From an uncultured Porphyromonadaceae bacterium (GTDB lineage: Bacteria > Bacteroidota > Bacteroidia > Bacteroidales > Muribaculaceae): DNA of 64,000 bases. Within the stretch, counting starts at the first letter, position 1, and each line of letters begins with the position of its first letter. The notes beneath the pieces were generated by a model that ran no database searches, was not told where the DNA came from, and saw only the letters and a list, made by a program, of their open reading frames with translations. The translations under genes were made by a program, and so were the position numbers. This document shows, one piece after another, positions 26,784 through 36,619 of this stretch. The DNA lies in NCBI GenBank assembly GCA_902493335.1, contig CABUPJ010000011.1, forward strand, positions 1 through 64,000. Direction: 5' to 3'.

Positions 26784-27722
26784 ATGACAGCTAAAACATC
26801 GTCACAGGAAGTCAACAGTTTTATCAACGCTCAGATTGCCGAGTGGCCTCAGGCCGCCGGCAATTTCGAGGCGTTGAAAGGCGTCAAGGTCAAGGAGCTT
26901 GACGTCGACGGCATGAAGATAAAAGTGCAGTTCAACCCGGCCCGCATAGTCTCGTCGGCCGCCAAGGTCGACGCCAAGTCGCTGAAGGAACGCAAATGTT
27001 TCCTCTGCGCCGAAAACCGTCCGGCAGTGCAGCGCGGCATCGACTGGGGCGAGTACTACACAATACTCATCAATCCCTTCCCCATCTTCCCGCGTCACCT
27101 CACCATCCCCGACAAGCGCCACACCGACCAGCTCATCAGCGGCCGCATAGCCGACATGATTGCCCTCGCCTCGGAGCTTGACGAATACACCGTTTTCTAT
27201 AACGGTCCGAAGTGCGGCGCCTCGGCTCCCGACCACATGCACTTCCAGGCCGGCAACAGCGATTTTCTCACCATCGCCGAGACACTCGAGGACGCCGAAC
27301 TCAAAACCATCGCCACCGACGGCGACGCCACCCTCGCTGTCGAGGACACTCTGCCACTCAAAGTTTTCGTCATCGACACCGATGACGCAGCCGCAGGCCA
27401 GCGCCTGTTCGACCGCCTCTATGCCGCCATGCCCGTACCCGAAGGCGAACGCGAGCCGATGATGAACATCCTCTGCTATGCCACACCCGCAGGCGTACGC
27501 CTCGTCGTCATACCCCGCAAGCGGCACCGTCCGAGCTCCTACGGCACCGAAGGCGACGACACAATGCTTCTCAGCCCCGCATCGGTCGACATGGGCGGCG
27601 TATTTATCACACCTCTTGAAAAAGACTTTGAAAAAATCGATGCCGGCATCGTCCGTCGCATTTATGACGAACTCTGTCTCACGACAGACGAAATCGACGA
27701 TATCGCATCTAAAATCAAATAA
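26784..27722 (+). CDS. DUF4922 protein, HIT/GalT-like fold
   Basis: The 312-residue protein contains a HIT-like signature, SAPDHMHFQAGN (His-x-His-x-Gln), with upstream INPFPIFPRHLTIPDKRHTDQ, as in GalT and Ap4A phosphorylase-type nucleotidyl transferases. A CFLCAENRP motif near residue 73 may bind zinc. DUF4922 proteins accompany SpoIID and a GT2 in many Bacteroidetes; no activity is established that I can cite with confidence. Transfer of a nucleotidyl group to a sugar phosphate is a reasonable guess. It ends 2 nt before the SpoIID gene starts. Confidence 0.75.
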   Translation: MTAKTSSQEVNSFINAQIAEWPQAAGNFEALKGVKVKELDVDGMKIKVQFNPARIVSSAAKVDAKSLKERKCFLCAENRPAVQRGIDWGEYYTILINPFPIFPRHLTIPDKRHTDQLISGRIADMIALASELDEYTVFYNGPKCGASAPDHMHFQAGNSDFLTIAETLEDAELKTIATDGDATLAVEDTLPLKVFVIDTDDAAAGQRLFDRLYAAMPVPEGEREPMMNILCYATPAGVRLVVIPRKRHRPSSYGTEGDDTMLLSPASVDMGGVFITPLEKDFEKIDAGIVRRIYDELCLTTDEIDDIASKIK

Positions 27723-27724
27723 TC

Positions 27725-29041
27725 ATGAATCAACCTGTTGTAAAAGTAGGAATCCTTTCATTCGCCACAAAGCTTGAAATCGTGCTTCATGGCTGTTACA
27801 CCGCCGCCGGCAAAGAGTACAGCGGCGCACAGACCATCGTCTTCGACAACGGCGCCATCGTTTTCGACGGACGCCGCTTCGACGATGTCCTTGACTTCAA
27901 ACGCTCTGACGAGAAATCGACCTTCGAGATCAAAGATGTCGTCATCGGTGTCAACTTCCACTGGGAACGCAAAGAAGACCAGACTTTTACAGGCGATCTC
28001 AGTGTCAAGGTCACGGGCCCGGAGGCCGCGGCCATCAACGTCGTTCCCGTCGAGGACTATCTCATGAGCGTCATCTCGTCGGAAATGAGCGCCACGGCAT
28101 CGCTCGAACTGCTCAAGGCCCACGCCGTCATCTCGCGCAGCTGGCTTCTCGCCCAGATTTATAAGAAAGACAAGAACCGTTGTGACTCACACATACAGGA
28201 AGGCACCGACGGCGCCGAGTATATAAAATGGTATGACCGCGAAGACCACGAGCATTTCGACGTCTGCGCCGACGACCACTGCCAGCGCTATCAGGGCATC
28301 ACACGCCAGTCGACGCCCAAGGTCGTCGAGGCTGTCAAGGCCACCTGGGGCCGGGTGCTCACCTACGGCGGCGAAATCTGCGACGCCCGCTTCTCGAAAT
28401 GCTGCGGAGGTGTCTTCGAAGAGTTCGAGAACTGCTGGGAACCTGAGCATCACCACTACCTCAAAGCCCGTCGCGATGATAAAAATGAGAACGACTTCCC
28501 AGACCTCCGCGACGAGGTCAAGGCATCAGAGTGGATCAACAGCCGTCCCGACGCTTTCTGCAACACTGCTGACGCCGAGATTCTCTCACAGGTACTCAAC
28601 AACTACGACCAGGAGACCACCGACTTCTACCGCTGGCAGATTCACTATGGCCGCGAAGAGCTGTCGGCTCTCGCCAAAGAGCGCTCGGGCATAGACTTCG
28701 GCCAGATAATCGACCTCATTCCCGTCGAGCGCGGCACCTCGGGCCGCATCGTACGCCTTAAAATCGTAGGCACAAACCGTACACTCACCATCGGTAAAGA
28801 ACTCGAAATCAGACGCACGCTGTCGAAATCGCATCTCTACAGCTCGGCATTCACCGTCGAGCGTCACGACATCGATCCGGCAACGGGTCTTCCCGGCTCG
28901 TTTACCCTCACGGGCGCCGGCTGGGGCCACGGCGTCGGACTTTGCCAGATAGGAGCCGCCGTCATGGGTGCCAAAGGCTACAGCTACACCGACATCCTAA
29001 ACCACTACTTCGTCGACGCAGACATCGAAAAGAAATACTAA
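27725..29041 (+). CDS. SpoIID/LytB domain protein
   Basis: The 438-residue protein has the SpoIID/LytB core: VPVEDYLMSVISSEMSATASLELLKAHAVISRSW at about residues 106-140, YGGEICDARFSKCCGG near 215, and the closing GAGWGHGVGLCQIGA (about 398-412). SpoIID of Bacillus is a lytic transglycosylase acting on denuded glycan; LytB enhances an amidase. An amidase gene lies three genes upstream. No classical signal peptide is evident at the chosen start (MNQPVVKVGILSFATKLEI), which is odd for a protein acting on peptidoglycan. It may act on recycled muropeptides in the cytoplasm or be exported by another route. Confidence 0.85.
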   Translation: MNQPVVKVGILSFATKLEIVLHGCYTAAGKEYSGAQTIVFDNGAIVFDGRRFDDVLDFKRSDEKSTFEIKDVVIGVNFHWERKEDQTFTGDLSVKVTGPEAAAINVVPVEDYLMSVISSEMSATASLELLKAHAVISRSWLLAQIYKKDKNRCDSHIQEGTDGAEYIKWYDREDHEHFDVCADDHCQRYQGITRQSTPKVVEAVKATWGRVLTYGGEICDARFSKCCGGVFEEFENCWEPEHHHYLKARRDDKNENDFPDLRDEVKASEWINSRPDAFCNTADAEILSQVLNNYDQETTDFYRWQIHYGREELSALAKERSGIDFGQIIDLIPVERGTSGRIVRLKIVGTNRTLTIGKELEIRRTLSKSHLYSSAFTVERHDIDPATGLPGSFTLTGAGWGHGVGLCQIGAAVMGAKGYSYTDILNHYFVDADIEKKY

Positions 29042-29086
29042 AACCAATCCTGACTCAAACCAAGAAATCCAATCAAAAAACCTGCA

Positions 29087-30448
29087 ATGAAAAAAGTAAA
29101 CTACCGTAATCCATGGGCATGGATTCCGACCCTATACTTCGCTCAGGGCATCCCGTTCATCTTCATCAATATGGTGACGATGGTGCTCTTCACCGAACTC
29201 GGCATGAGCAAGGCTGACGCCACCCTCTACACCGGCTGGCTCTATCTGCCTTGGGTAATCAAGCCTTTCTGGGGCCCGATTGTCGACATCCTCAAAACCA
29301 AACGCTGGTGGACAGTGACCATGCAGCTCTGTGTCGCCATTGGCCTTGGCGCCATCGCTTTCACCCTACCGCAGCCCGACGCCGCAGCAATTGACCAGGG
29401 TCTGCCCGTGACCTCGTTTATGGTATGTCTTTTCTTCTATTTTGTCACGGCATTCTGCTCGGCGACCCACGACATCGCATCAGACGGTTTCTATATGCTC
29501 GCGCTCAATACCAATCAGCAGAGTATGTTCGTCGGCATCCGTTCGACTTTCTACCGCTGCGCGAGCGTCTTCGGTCAAGGTGGCCTCGTCATGATCGCAG
29601 GCTCACTCGCCAACGTCACCGGCAGCGTCTCGAAGGGCTGGCTATGGACTGTCATGGGCTGCTCGGTTTTCTTCTTTGTCGTTTTCCTTTGGCACGCTTT
29701 CATCCTGCCCTACCCCGAAGCTGACAGACCTGTCGGCGGCGAACAGAAAAAAACCGTCGGCGGCATCCTGATGGAATTCCTGAACTCGTTCGGCACATTC
29801 TTCAAGAAAAAATATGTCGTGCTCGCCATGCTGTTCATGCTTCTCTACCGTCTGCCCGAGGCTCAGGTAGTCAAACTCTGCCAGGTTTTCCTTCTCGCAC
29901 CGCGCGAAGCCGGTGGTCTCGGCATGACACAGATTGAAGTGGGCTTCGCCTACGGCGTCCTTGCAATCCTCGGTCTCACCGTCGGCGGTATCATCGGCGG
30001 TATCTGCGCCGCCAACGGCGGTCTCCGCAAATGGATATGGCCTATGGCTCTCGCAACATCGTTAAACTGTGTCGCCTATATTATCCTATCTAACGTCCAG
30101 CCAGACTACAGCCTCCTTTCAGGCAAAATCATCACCTGGAGCTGCATTATCCTCGAACAGTTTGCATACGGCTTCGGCTTCACAGCCTTCATGCTCTTCA
30201 TGATGTACTTCGCCGAAGGTCCCTACAAAACATCACATTATGCCATCTGCACGGCTTTCATGGCTCTCGGCATGATGCTTCCGGGCATGGCAGCAGGCTA
30301 TATAATGGAGAATATCCTCGGTGACTCATACACTAACTTCTTCTGGTGGGTACTCTGCTGCAACATCGCCACATGGCTTGTGACAGCCCTCGTCCGTCCC
30401 CACATCAGCCCCGAATATGGTGCAAAAAAAGTCGAACAGAAAAAATAA
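29087..30448 (+). CDS. AmpG-like major facilitator permease
   Basis: The 453-residue protein is a twelve-helix MFS carrier with the AmpG/acetyl-CoA transporter signature: WIPTLYFAQGIPFIFINMV at the N-terminus, GWLYLPWVIKPFWGPIVD after helix 2, and SATHDIASDGFYML in helix 4/5. AmpG proteins import GlcNAc-anhydroMurNAc muropeptides across the inner membrane, which fits the surrounding genes. It is probably translated in one operon with the SpoIID and DUF1343 genes; the DUF1343 ATG comes 4 nt after its stop. Confidence 0.88.
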   Translation: MKKVNYRNPWAWIPTLYFAQGIPFIFINMVTMVLFTELGMSKADATLYTGWLYLPWVIKPFWGPIVDILKTKRWWTVTMQLCVAIGLGAIAFTLPQPDAAAIDQGLPVTSFMVCLFFYFVTAFCSATHDIASDGFYMLALNTNQQSMFVGIRSTFYRCASVFGQGGLVMIAGSLANVTGSVSKGWLWTVMGCSVFFFVVFLWHAFILPYPEADRPVGGEQKKTVGGILMEFLNSFGTFFKKKYVVLAMLFMLLYRLPEAQVVKLCQVFLLAPREAGGLGMTQIEVGFAYGVLAILGLTVGGIIGGICAANGGLRKWIWPMALATSLNCVAYIILSNVQPDYSLLSGKIITWSCIILEQFAYGFGFTAFMLFMMYFAEGPYKTSHYAICTAFMALGMMLPGMAAGYIMENILGDSYTNFFWWVLCCNIATWLVTALVRPHISPEYGAKKVEQKK

Positions 30449-30452
30449 CACA

Positions 30453-31682
30453 ATGAAAAAGATATTAGCAGCCGCTTTGGCATTCGTCTCTATCGCCGCC
30501 ATGGCACAGGTCAAACCCGGCGTAGAAGTTCTCCGCGACCGCGGCTTCGAAGGCCTCAAAGGCAAACGCGTCGGCCTCATCACCAACCCCACCGGCGTCG
30601 ACAATAAACTCAAATCGACCATCGACATTCTCCACGAAGCCGACGGCGTCGAACTCGTCGGACTCTACGCTCCCGAACACGGCGTACGCGGCGACGTACA
30701 CGCCGGCGACCATGTCGACAACGCCGTAGACCCCGCCACGGGCGTAACCGTCTACTCAATCTACGGCAAATCCCGCAAACCGTCGCCCGAAATGCTCAAA
30801 GACGTCGACGTCCTCGTCTATGACATCCAGGACATCGGCTGCCGTTCGTTCACATTCATCTCAACGATGGGCCTGGCAATGGAAGCCTGCGCCGAACTCG
30901 GCAAGGAATTCATGGTGCTCGACCGACCCAATCCAGTCGGCGGCAACAAGGTCGAAGGTAACGTGGTCGAAGATTCATGCTACTCGTTCGTGAGCCAGTT
31001 CCCCATTCCTTACCTCTACGGCCTCACCCCCGGCGAGCTCGCTCTCTATCTCAACGACAGCGGCCTCATCGGCGACAAGAAAGTAGACCTCACCGTCGTG
31101 CCTATGGAAGGCTGGACTCGCGATATGCCTTTCAGCGAGACCGGCATGCCCTGGGTGCTCCCCTCGCCCCATATTCCTAATCCCGAAGCAGCCCTGCTCT
31201 ACCCCGTCTCGGGCATTCTCGGCGAACTCAACTACATGTCGATCGGCGTAGGCTACACAATGCCATTCAAACTGTTCTGCGCTTCTTGGGTCGACGCGGA
31301 GGAATTCTCGAAACGCATGAACGCCCTCAACCTTCCCGGCATGATGTTCCGTCCGATTCACATCAAACCTTTCTATTCGTTCGGCAAAGGTGAGAATCTT
31401 CAGGGTGTCGAGGTATTCATCACAGACAAGGAAGTAGCCCCCCTCTCGCTGACCAACTTCTACATCATGCAGGAGCTTGCCGCCATGTATCCCGACAAAG
31501 CCGCCTTCAAAGAAGGCAACGCCGATGCCGGCCGCTTCAACATGTTCGACAAAGTCACAGGCAGCAAGGAAATCCGCCGCCGATTCTCAGAGAACCATAA
31601 AGTCGCCGACATCATCGACTATTGGAACAAAGACGCCGACAGCTTCAAGGCTGCGACAAAAAAATATCACTTATATAAATAA
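30453..31682 (+). CDS. DUF1343 protein, NamZ-type exo-beta-N-acetylmuramidase
   Basis: The 409-residue product has a signal peptide (MKKILAAALAFVSIAAMAQ) and a DUF1343 domain with VGLITNPTGVD, YAPEHGVRGD, DVLVYDIQDIGCRSFTFIST and VLDRPNPVGG. The family founder NamZ of Bacillus, and a Tannerella homologue, remove single MurNAc residues from the non-reducing ends of peptidoglycan fragments. In this cluster it would supply MurNAc for uptake and phosphorylation by the kinase and MurQ downstream. The frame is open further upstream inside the AmpG gene, but the ATG at 30453 gives the signal peptide. Confidence 0.88.
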   Translation: MKKILAAALAFVSIAAMAQVKPGVEVLRDRGFEGLKGKRVGLITNPTGVDNKLKSTIDILHEADGVELVGLYAPEHGVRGDVHAGDHVDNAVDPATGVTVYSIYGKSRKPSPEMLKDVDVLVYDIQDIGCRSFTFISTMGLAMEACAELGKEFMVLDRPNPVGGNKVEGNVVEDSCYSFVSQFPIPYLYGLTPGELALYLNDSGLIGDKKVDLTVVPMEGWTRDMPFSETGMPWVLPSPHIPNPEAALLYPVSGILGELNYMSIGVGYTMPFKLFCASWVDAEEFSKRMNALNLPGMMFRPIHIKPFYSFGKGENLQGVEVFITDKEVAPLSLTNFYIMQELAAMYPDKAAFKEGNADAGRFNMFDKVTGSKEIRRRFSENHKVADIIDYWNKDADSFKAATKKYHLYK

Positions 31683-31706
31683 TTGGTAATTAATTCCCTT
31701 TTACCG

Positions 31707-34505
31707 ATGGACACTCAATATCAGGCTTTTCTCGACGAAATAAGCCGTTTTGTTGATAAAAAACGCATCTACACAGACGACCTCAGGCTTTTAGCCTGGG
31801 GTACGGATGCGGGATTTTACAGACTGACACCACAGATTGTCATACGTTCGGCCGGCGAGGCTGAAGTGTCGCAGTTGCTTGCGGCCGCCTCGCGCCACCG
31901 GCTTCCCGTGACTTTCAGAGCCGCGGGAACAAGTCTTTCCGGTCAGTCGATAACAGACTCGATACTGATTGTCGCCGGTAAAAACTGGGAGAAATATTCG
32001 ATATCACCCGACGGCGAAACCGCACGCTTCCAGCCTGGTCTGACCGGTCTACGCGCAAACATGCTGCTCGCGCCATACGGCAAGATTTTCGGCCCCGACC
32101 CCGCATCGAAAAATTCGGCCATGATAGGCGGTATCGTCATGAACAATGCCTCGGGCATGAGTTGCGGCGTCCACGCCAACAGCGACCGTGTGCTCAAGTC
32201 TGTCAGAATAGTCTTCGCCGACGGCACCGTGCTCGACACTGCCGACGAGAAATCATGCCACGACTTCGGACAGACCCATAGCACTCTGATTGACGAGATT
32301 GTAGCCATACGCGATGACATCAAAGCCGACAAAGCACTCTCCGACCTGATAAAATACAAGTATTCGATCAAGAACGTCACCGGTCTGAATATCCGTCCGT
32401 TCATTGCCTTCGAATCTCCGTTCGACATCATCGCACATCTGATGGTCGGCAGCGAAGGCACTCTCGCTTTCCTCAGCGAAGTGACAGTCAATACCTCTCA
32501 TCTCTACCCATACGGCGCATCGGCCATGGTATATTTCGACGACATGGCCGAAGCATGCCGCGCGGTCGTCGCCATGCGCAAATCAGCTCCCGTCTACAGC
32601 TGCGAGATGCTTGACCGCAAGTCGCTCGAATCAGTCAACGACACCACCGGCAAAGGCCTTACAGCCCTGCTCATCGAAGTCAAAGGAGACAGCGAAGCCG
32701 AGCTGAAATCGAATATCGACACGACACTCGGAGTCATCAACGGATTCAAGCTTTTCAAACCCGCCGAATTTTCATCAGATCCGGCCGTCACTTCCAAATG
32801 GTGGCAGATACGTTCGGGCGTCTTCCCCACTGTCGGCGGCACACGCCCCCTCGGCACTACGGCTCTGATCGAAGACATAGCCTTCCACATCGAAGACCTG
32901 CCCGAAGCCACCGTGGCTTTGGCAAAACTGCTCGAAGACGCCGGCTATGACGATGCCTGCATCTACGGCCATGCCCTCGAAGGCAACTATCACTTCGTCA
33001 TAGCCCAGTCGTTCAAGACTCAGGCCGACATCGACCGCTACCGCAAACTGATGATCGATATCGAACACCTCGTTGTCGACCGATTCCACGGCTCATTGAA
33101 GGCCGAGCACGGCACCGGCCGCAACATGGCTCCCTTTGTCCGCGCCGAATGGGGCGACAAAGCCTGGGAGATAATGCGCCGCGTCAAACGCGCGTTCGAC
33201 CCTGAGAACATACTCAACCGCGGTGTCATCTTCAACGACGACCCGGAGTGCTATATCAAAAATCTGAAACCTCTGCCCCTGACCGACCCCGATGTCGACC
33301 GCTGTATCGAGTGCGGCTTCTGCGAAATCAACTGCGTAAGCTGCGGCCTCACGCTCTCGGCACGACAGCGCATCATCGTCAGCCGCGAGATATCACGACT
33401 GACCGAGACCGGCGAAGACCCGGCACGCCTCAAACGCCTCAAGGACGCATTCGTCTACTACGGCTGCGAGACATGCGCCGGTGACGGACTCTGCAGCACC
33501 TCGTGCCCGATGAAAATCAACACCGCCGAGCTGATTCACCACCTGCGCGAGAAAGCGCTCCCCTCCGGGTCAGCCGGATACAACCTCGGCAAATGGTGCG
33601 CCGACAAACTCCCGACCGTCGAGAGCGGCCTGCGCCTCGCCCTCGGCGCCGCAAACCTCGCCCGCTCTGTCATTGGCGGCAATGCAGTCAACTCCATAGG
33701 CCGCGGTCTCCACAAAATCGGTGTGCCGCTGTGGACAGCGTCGCTACCCAAACCTTACAGCTTCAAGAAAAAAGAACAGCCGTCAGAACCGCTGAAAGCC
33801 GTTTACTTCCCCTCGTGCATCAACCGCACTATGGGCGTAACACCGGCCAAGGGCGATGACGACCGTCGCCCGCTGGTCGACGTCATGGTGTCGCTCTGCA
33901 ACAAAGCCGGCTTTGAAGTCATATTCCCCGAGAACATGAAAGAACTGTGCTGCGGCATGATCTGGGAGAGCAAAGGCATGCCCGACATCGCCGACAGCAA
34001 GACCGCAGAACTCGAGCGCGCCCTCCTCAAGGCCTCGCAGAACGGCAAATATCCCGTTTTCTGCGACCAAAGCCCATGTCTCCACCGCATGAAGAATCAC
34101 ATAAAGAGCATCCGCCTCTATGAGGGCGCCGAATTTATCCACGATTTTCTTGCTCCCCACCTCGACTTCACACGTGAGGACATTTCGGTCGCCGTCCATG
34201 TCACCTGCTCGTCGCGTCTGATGGGACTGACCGACAAGATTGTCACCCTCGCCTCGATGTGCGCCACCGGCGTGACCGTCCCGGCCGAGGTCGGCTGCTG
34301 CGGCTTCGCCGGAGACAAAGGCTTCACCCGCCCCGAGCTCAACAAATGGGGCCTGCGCAAACTGCGGCCGGCTCTTGAAGAAGCCCGTGTCACCGAAGGC
34401 TACTCCAATTCGAGAACCTGCGAAATCGGTCTGACGACAAACAGCGGCATAAATTACAAATCAATCGCATATCTCGTTGACCGTTGCACATCATCTAAAA
34501 AATAA
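31707..34505 (+). CDS. FAD-linked oxidase with 4Fe-4S and CCG domains (D-lactate dehydrogenase-like)
   Basis: The 932-residue protein has a GlcD-type FAD-binding domain (about 30-520: VTFRAAGTSLSGQS, IGGIVMNNASGMSCG, GSEGTLAFLSE, KAEHGTGRNMAPFV), a ferredoxin-like region with two cysteine sets (CIECGFCEINCVSCG near 534-548; CETCAGDGLCSTSCP near 590-604), and two CCG-type cysteine domains ending in VGCCGFAGDKGF. This is the layout of membrane-associated respiratory D-lactate or 2-hydroxyacid dehydrogenases. A D-lactate dehydrogenase suits the locus, because MurQ cleaves MurNAc-6-P to GlcNAc-6-P plus D-lactate; that link is my inference. The frame extends to a TTG at 31683 but the ATG at 31707 is preferred. 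Confidence 0.88.
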   Translation: MDTQYQAFLDEISRFVDKKRIYTDDLRLLAWGTDAGFYRLTPQIVIRSAGEAEVSQLLAAASRHRLPVTFRAAGTSLSGQSITDSILIVAGKNWEKYSISPDGETARFQPGLTGLRANMLLAPYGKIFGPDPASKNSAMIGGIVMNNASGMSCGVHANSDRVLKSVRIVFADGTVLDTADEKSCHDFGQTHSTLIDEIVAIRDDIKADKALSDLIKYKYSIKNVTGLNIRPFIAFESPFDIIAHLMVGSEGTLAFLSEVTVNTSHLYPYGASAMVYFDDMAEACRAVVAMRKSAPVYSCEMLDRKSLESVNDTTGKGLTALLIEVKGDSEAELKSNIDTTLGVINGFKLFKPAEFSSDPAVTSKWWQIRSGVFPTVGGTRPLGTTALIEDIAFHIEDLPEATVALAKLLEDAGYDDACIYGHALEGNYHFVIAQSFKTQADIDRYRKLMIDIEHLVVDRFHGSLKAEHGTGRNMAPFVRAEWGDKAWEIMRRVKRAFDPENILNRGVIFNDDPECYIKNLKPLPLTDPDVDRCIECGFCEINCVSCGLTLSARQRIIVSREISRLTETGEDPARLKRLKDAFVYYGCETCAGDGLCSTSCPMKINTAELIHHLREKALPSGSAGYNLGKWCADKLPTVESGLRLALGAANLARSVIGGNAVNSIGRGLHKIGVPLWTASLPKPYSFKKKEQPSEPLKAVYFPSCINRTMGVTPAKGDDDRRPLVDVMVSLCNKAGFEVIFPENMKELCCGMIWESKGMPDIADSKTAELERALLKASQNGKYPVFCDQSPCLHRMKNHIKSIRLYEGAEFIHDFLAPHLDFTREDISVAVHVTCSSRLMGLTDKIVTLASMCATGVTVPAEVGCCGFAGDKGFTRPELNKWGLRKLRPALEEARVTEGYSNSRTCEIGLTTNSGINYKSIAYLVDRCTSSKK

Positions 34506-34541
34506 ACTACAAAACCAACTCTATCACATTTAATCGATTTT

Positions 34542-35732
34542 ATGTCAGACAAACAACAGACAACGGCCAAACGTCCACAGCGCCTGCTCGCCCTCGATAT
34601 TCTCAGGGGTATCACAATCGCGGGTATGATTCTGGTCAATAATCCGGGATCGTGGGGGCACATCTACGCCCCGCTGGCTCACGCCGAATGGCATGGACTG
34701 ACGCCGACCGACCTTGTATTCCCGTTCTTTATGTATATAATGGGAATCTCGACTTATTTCTCTCTCCGAAAATATGATTTCAAATTCTCAGGCGCGACAT
34801 TGTGGAAGATATGCCGCCGCACGGTAGTTATCTTTGCCATCGGCCTTGCCATAGCATGGTTCGGTATGTTCCTTCGCGGCATCACCTCGGGCAAAGCACT
34901 GGCTGAAGCGGTCTTCACCTTCGACCACATCCGCATCCTCGGCGTCATGCCGCGACTGGCAATCTGCTACGGCTTCGGCTCTCTGATAGCGCTGGCGCTG
35001 AGTAAAAAGGCTCTGCCATGGTTTATCGCCGGCATGCTTGTCGTCTATGCCGTGATACTCTTTATCGGCAACGGCTTCGAGTTTGCGTCAAACAACGTCA
35101 TCGCCGTCGTCGACAACGCCGTGCTCGGTCCCGACCACATGTATACCGACCATGTCGCAGGCGAATCACTCAAATTCGATCCCGAGGGACTGCTGAGCAC
35201 CCTGCCGTCGATAGCCCACATGCTCATCGGTTTTGTCTGCGGCGGTCTGATTGTCGGCACCAAAGACAACAATCTGCGCATCAACAAACTTTTTATAATC
35301 GGCACAATTCTGACATTCAGCGGCTTTCTCCTCGACTTCGGTATTCCCATCAATAAAAAGATCTGGTCGCCGACATTCGTGCTCACGACCTGCGGTCTCG
35401 CTGCCAGCTTCCTCGGCCTGCTGATATGGATTATCGACATCAAGGGCTATCGCCGCTGGTGCCGCTTCTTCGAAGCTTTCGGCATCAATCCGCTGTTCAT
35501 GTACTGCCTCGGCGCCGTTCTCAGCATCATCATAGGCGCGATTAAAGTGCCTTACGCTGCTGTCGAATCCGGCGTCACCACCCTCAAGGGCTGGATTTAT
35601 CAGGCGGTGCTAATGCCTGCCTGCGCCGACAACGCCACTCTCGCCTCACTCTGTTTTGCAATTTTGTTTGTCTTACTAAACTGGTGTATAGGAGACATTT
35701 TATATAAAAAGAAAATATATATAAAGATATGA
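34542..35732 (+). CDS. DUF5009 / heparan-alpha-glucosaminide acetyltransferase-like membrane protein, possible MurNAc transporter
   Basis: The 396-residue protein has about ten hydrophobic segments and the signature RLLALDILRGITIAGMILVNNPGSW followed by HAEWHGLTPTDLVFPFFMYIMG, shared by the lysosomal HGSNAT family and bacterial NagX. In Tannerella forsythia a gene beside murK and murQ encodes the MurNAc inner membrane transporter MurT; from memory of the gene order this protein could be its counterpart, but I cannot confirm homology. It overlaps the kinase gene by 4 nt (ATGA), arguing for a direct functional link. Confidence 0.78.
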   Translation: MSDKQQTTAKRPQRLLALDILRGITIAGMILVNNPGSWGHIYAPLAHAEWHGLTPTDLVFPFFMYIMGISTYFSLRKYDFKFSGATLWKICRRTVVIFAIGLAIAWFGMFLRGITSGKALAEAVFTFDHIRILGVMPRLAICYGFGSLIALALSKKALPWFIAGMLVVYAVILFIGNGFEFASNNVIAVVDNAVLGPDHMYTDHVAGESLKFDPEGLLSTLPSIAHMLIGFVCGGLIVGTKDNNLRINKLFIIGTILTFSGFLLDFGIPINKKIWSPTFVLTTCGLAASFLGLLIWIIDIKGYRRWCRFFEAFGINPLFMYCLGAVLSIIIGAIKVPYAAVESGVTTLKGWIYQAVLMPACADNATLASLCFAILFVLLNWCIGDILYKKKIYIKI

Positions 35733-36574
35733 TACTCATAGCTGACTGTGGCAGCACTAAAATAGACTGGTGTCTGCTCGATAAAGGAAAAGTAGAAAAA
35801 CAAGTGTTTACATGCGGCATGAACGCCGTGATGCTTACAGAAGAAGAGATGGCCCTGCGCATCGCCACCGAGCTGATGCCCGAACTCGGCAATTGTCCCA
35901 TCGACGCCGTCTACTTCTACGGAGCCGGTTGTATATCTGACGAAGTCTGCGGCAATGTCGCAGGCGCTATCGCCAAAAACATCCACGGAGCAAAGACAAT
36001 CGAGGTTCACACCGACCTCCTTGCCGCCGCCCGGGCCCTCTGCGGCCGCCGTCCCGGCATCGCATGCATCATGGGCACAGGCTCTAACTCTTGCTATTAC
36101 GACGGTGAAAAAATCTGTGACAACGTCTCGCCTCTGGGATATATCCTCGGCGACGAAGGCAGTGGCGCCGTGCTCGGCAAACTGCTTCTCGGCGACGTGC
36201 TCAAGAACCAGCTTCCCAAGCACCTGTGCGACAAGTTCCTCACCCAGTATGACCTCGACCGTCTTACAATCATCAAACGTGTCTACAAAGAACCCCAGGG
36301 CAACCGTTTCCTTGCTTCGGTGACTCCCTTCCTCAAGGAAAACCTCGCCGAACCCGCGATATACAATCTGGTGCTCAACTCATTCAAATCGTTCTTTATA
36401 CGCAACATCGCCCAGTATCAGGGCTACAAAGACCTCGATGTCAACTTCATCGGTTCAATCGCCTACTACTACAAAGACGTGCTCGCCGACGCCGCCGCTG
36501 CCTGCGGCTGCCATATCGGCACAATCATCAAGAGCCCGATGGAAGGTCTGATAAAATTCCATACCGAGGCCTGA
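35729..36574 (+). CDS. BadF/BadG-type sugar kinase, MurK-like
   Basis: The 281-residue protein is an ASKHA-fold kinase of the N-acetylglucosamine kinase type: phosphate-1 motif MILIADCGSTKIDW, VYFYGAGCIS, adenosine motif IACIMGTGSNSCYYDG, and LGYILGDEGSGAVLGK. With MurQ 45 nt downstream, phosphorylation of MurNAc (and perhaps GlcNAc) at O6 is the likely reaction, as for MurK of Tannerella and Clostridium. The start codon overlaps the stop of the DUF5009 gene by 4 nt. It works in the cytoplasm. Confidence 0.88.
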   Translation: MILIADCGSTKIDWCLLDKGKVEKQVFTCGMNAVMLTEEEMALRIATELMPELGNCPIDAVYFYGAGCISDEVCGNVAGAIAKNIHGAKTIEVHTDLLAAARALCGRRPGIACIMGTGSNSCYYDGEKICDNVSPLGYILGDEGSGAVLGKLLLGDVLKNQLPKHLCDKFLTQYDLDRLTIIKRVYKEPQGNRFLASVTPFLKENLAEPAIYNLVLNSFKSFFIRNIAQYQGYKDLDVNFIGSIAYYYKDVLADAAAACGCHIGTIIKSPMEGLIKFHTEA

Positions 36575-36619
36575 GAAAATTAACCTCCCCAAACAAAACC
36601 AATCATCACACAAAAGACT

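Noticed and set aside
30417..30452. A longer N-terminus for the DUF1343 protein
   Set aside because: The extension overlaps the AmpG gene and would put residues ahead of an excellent signal peptide that begins at the ATG at 30453.
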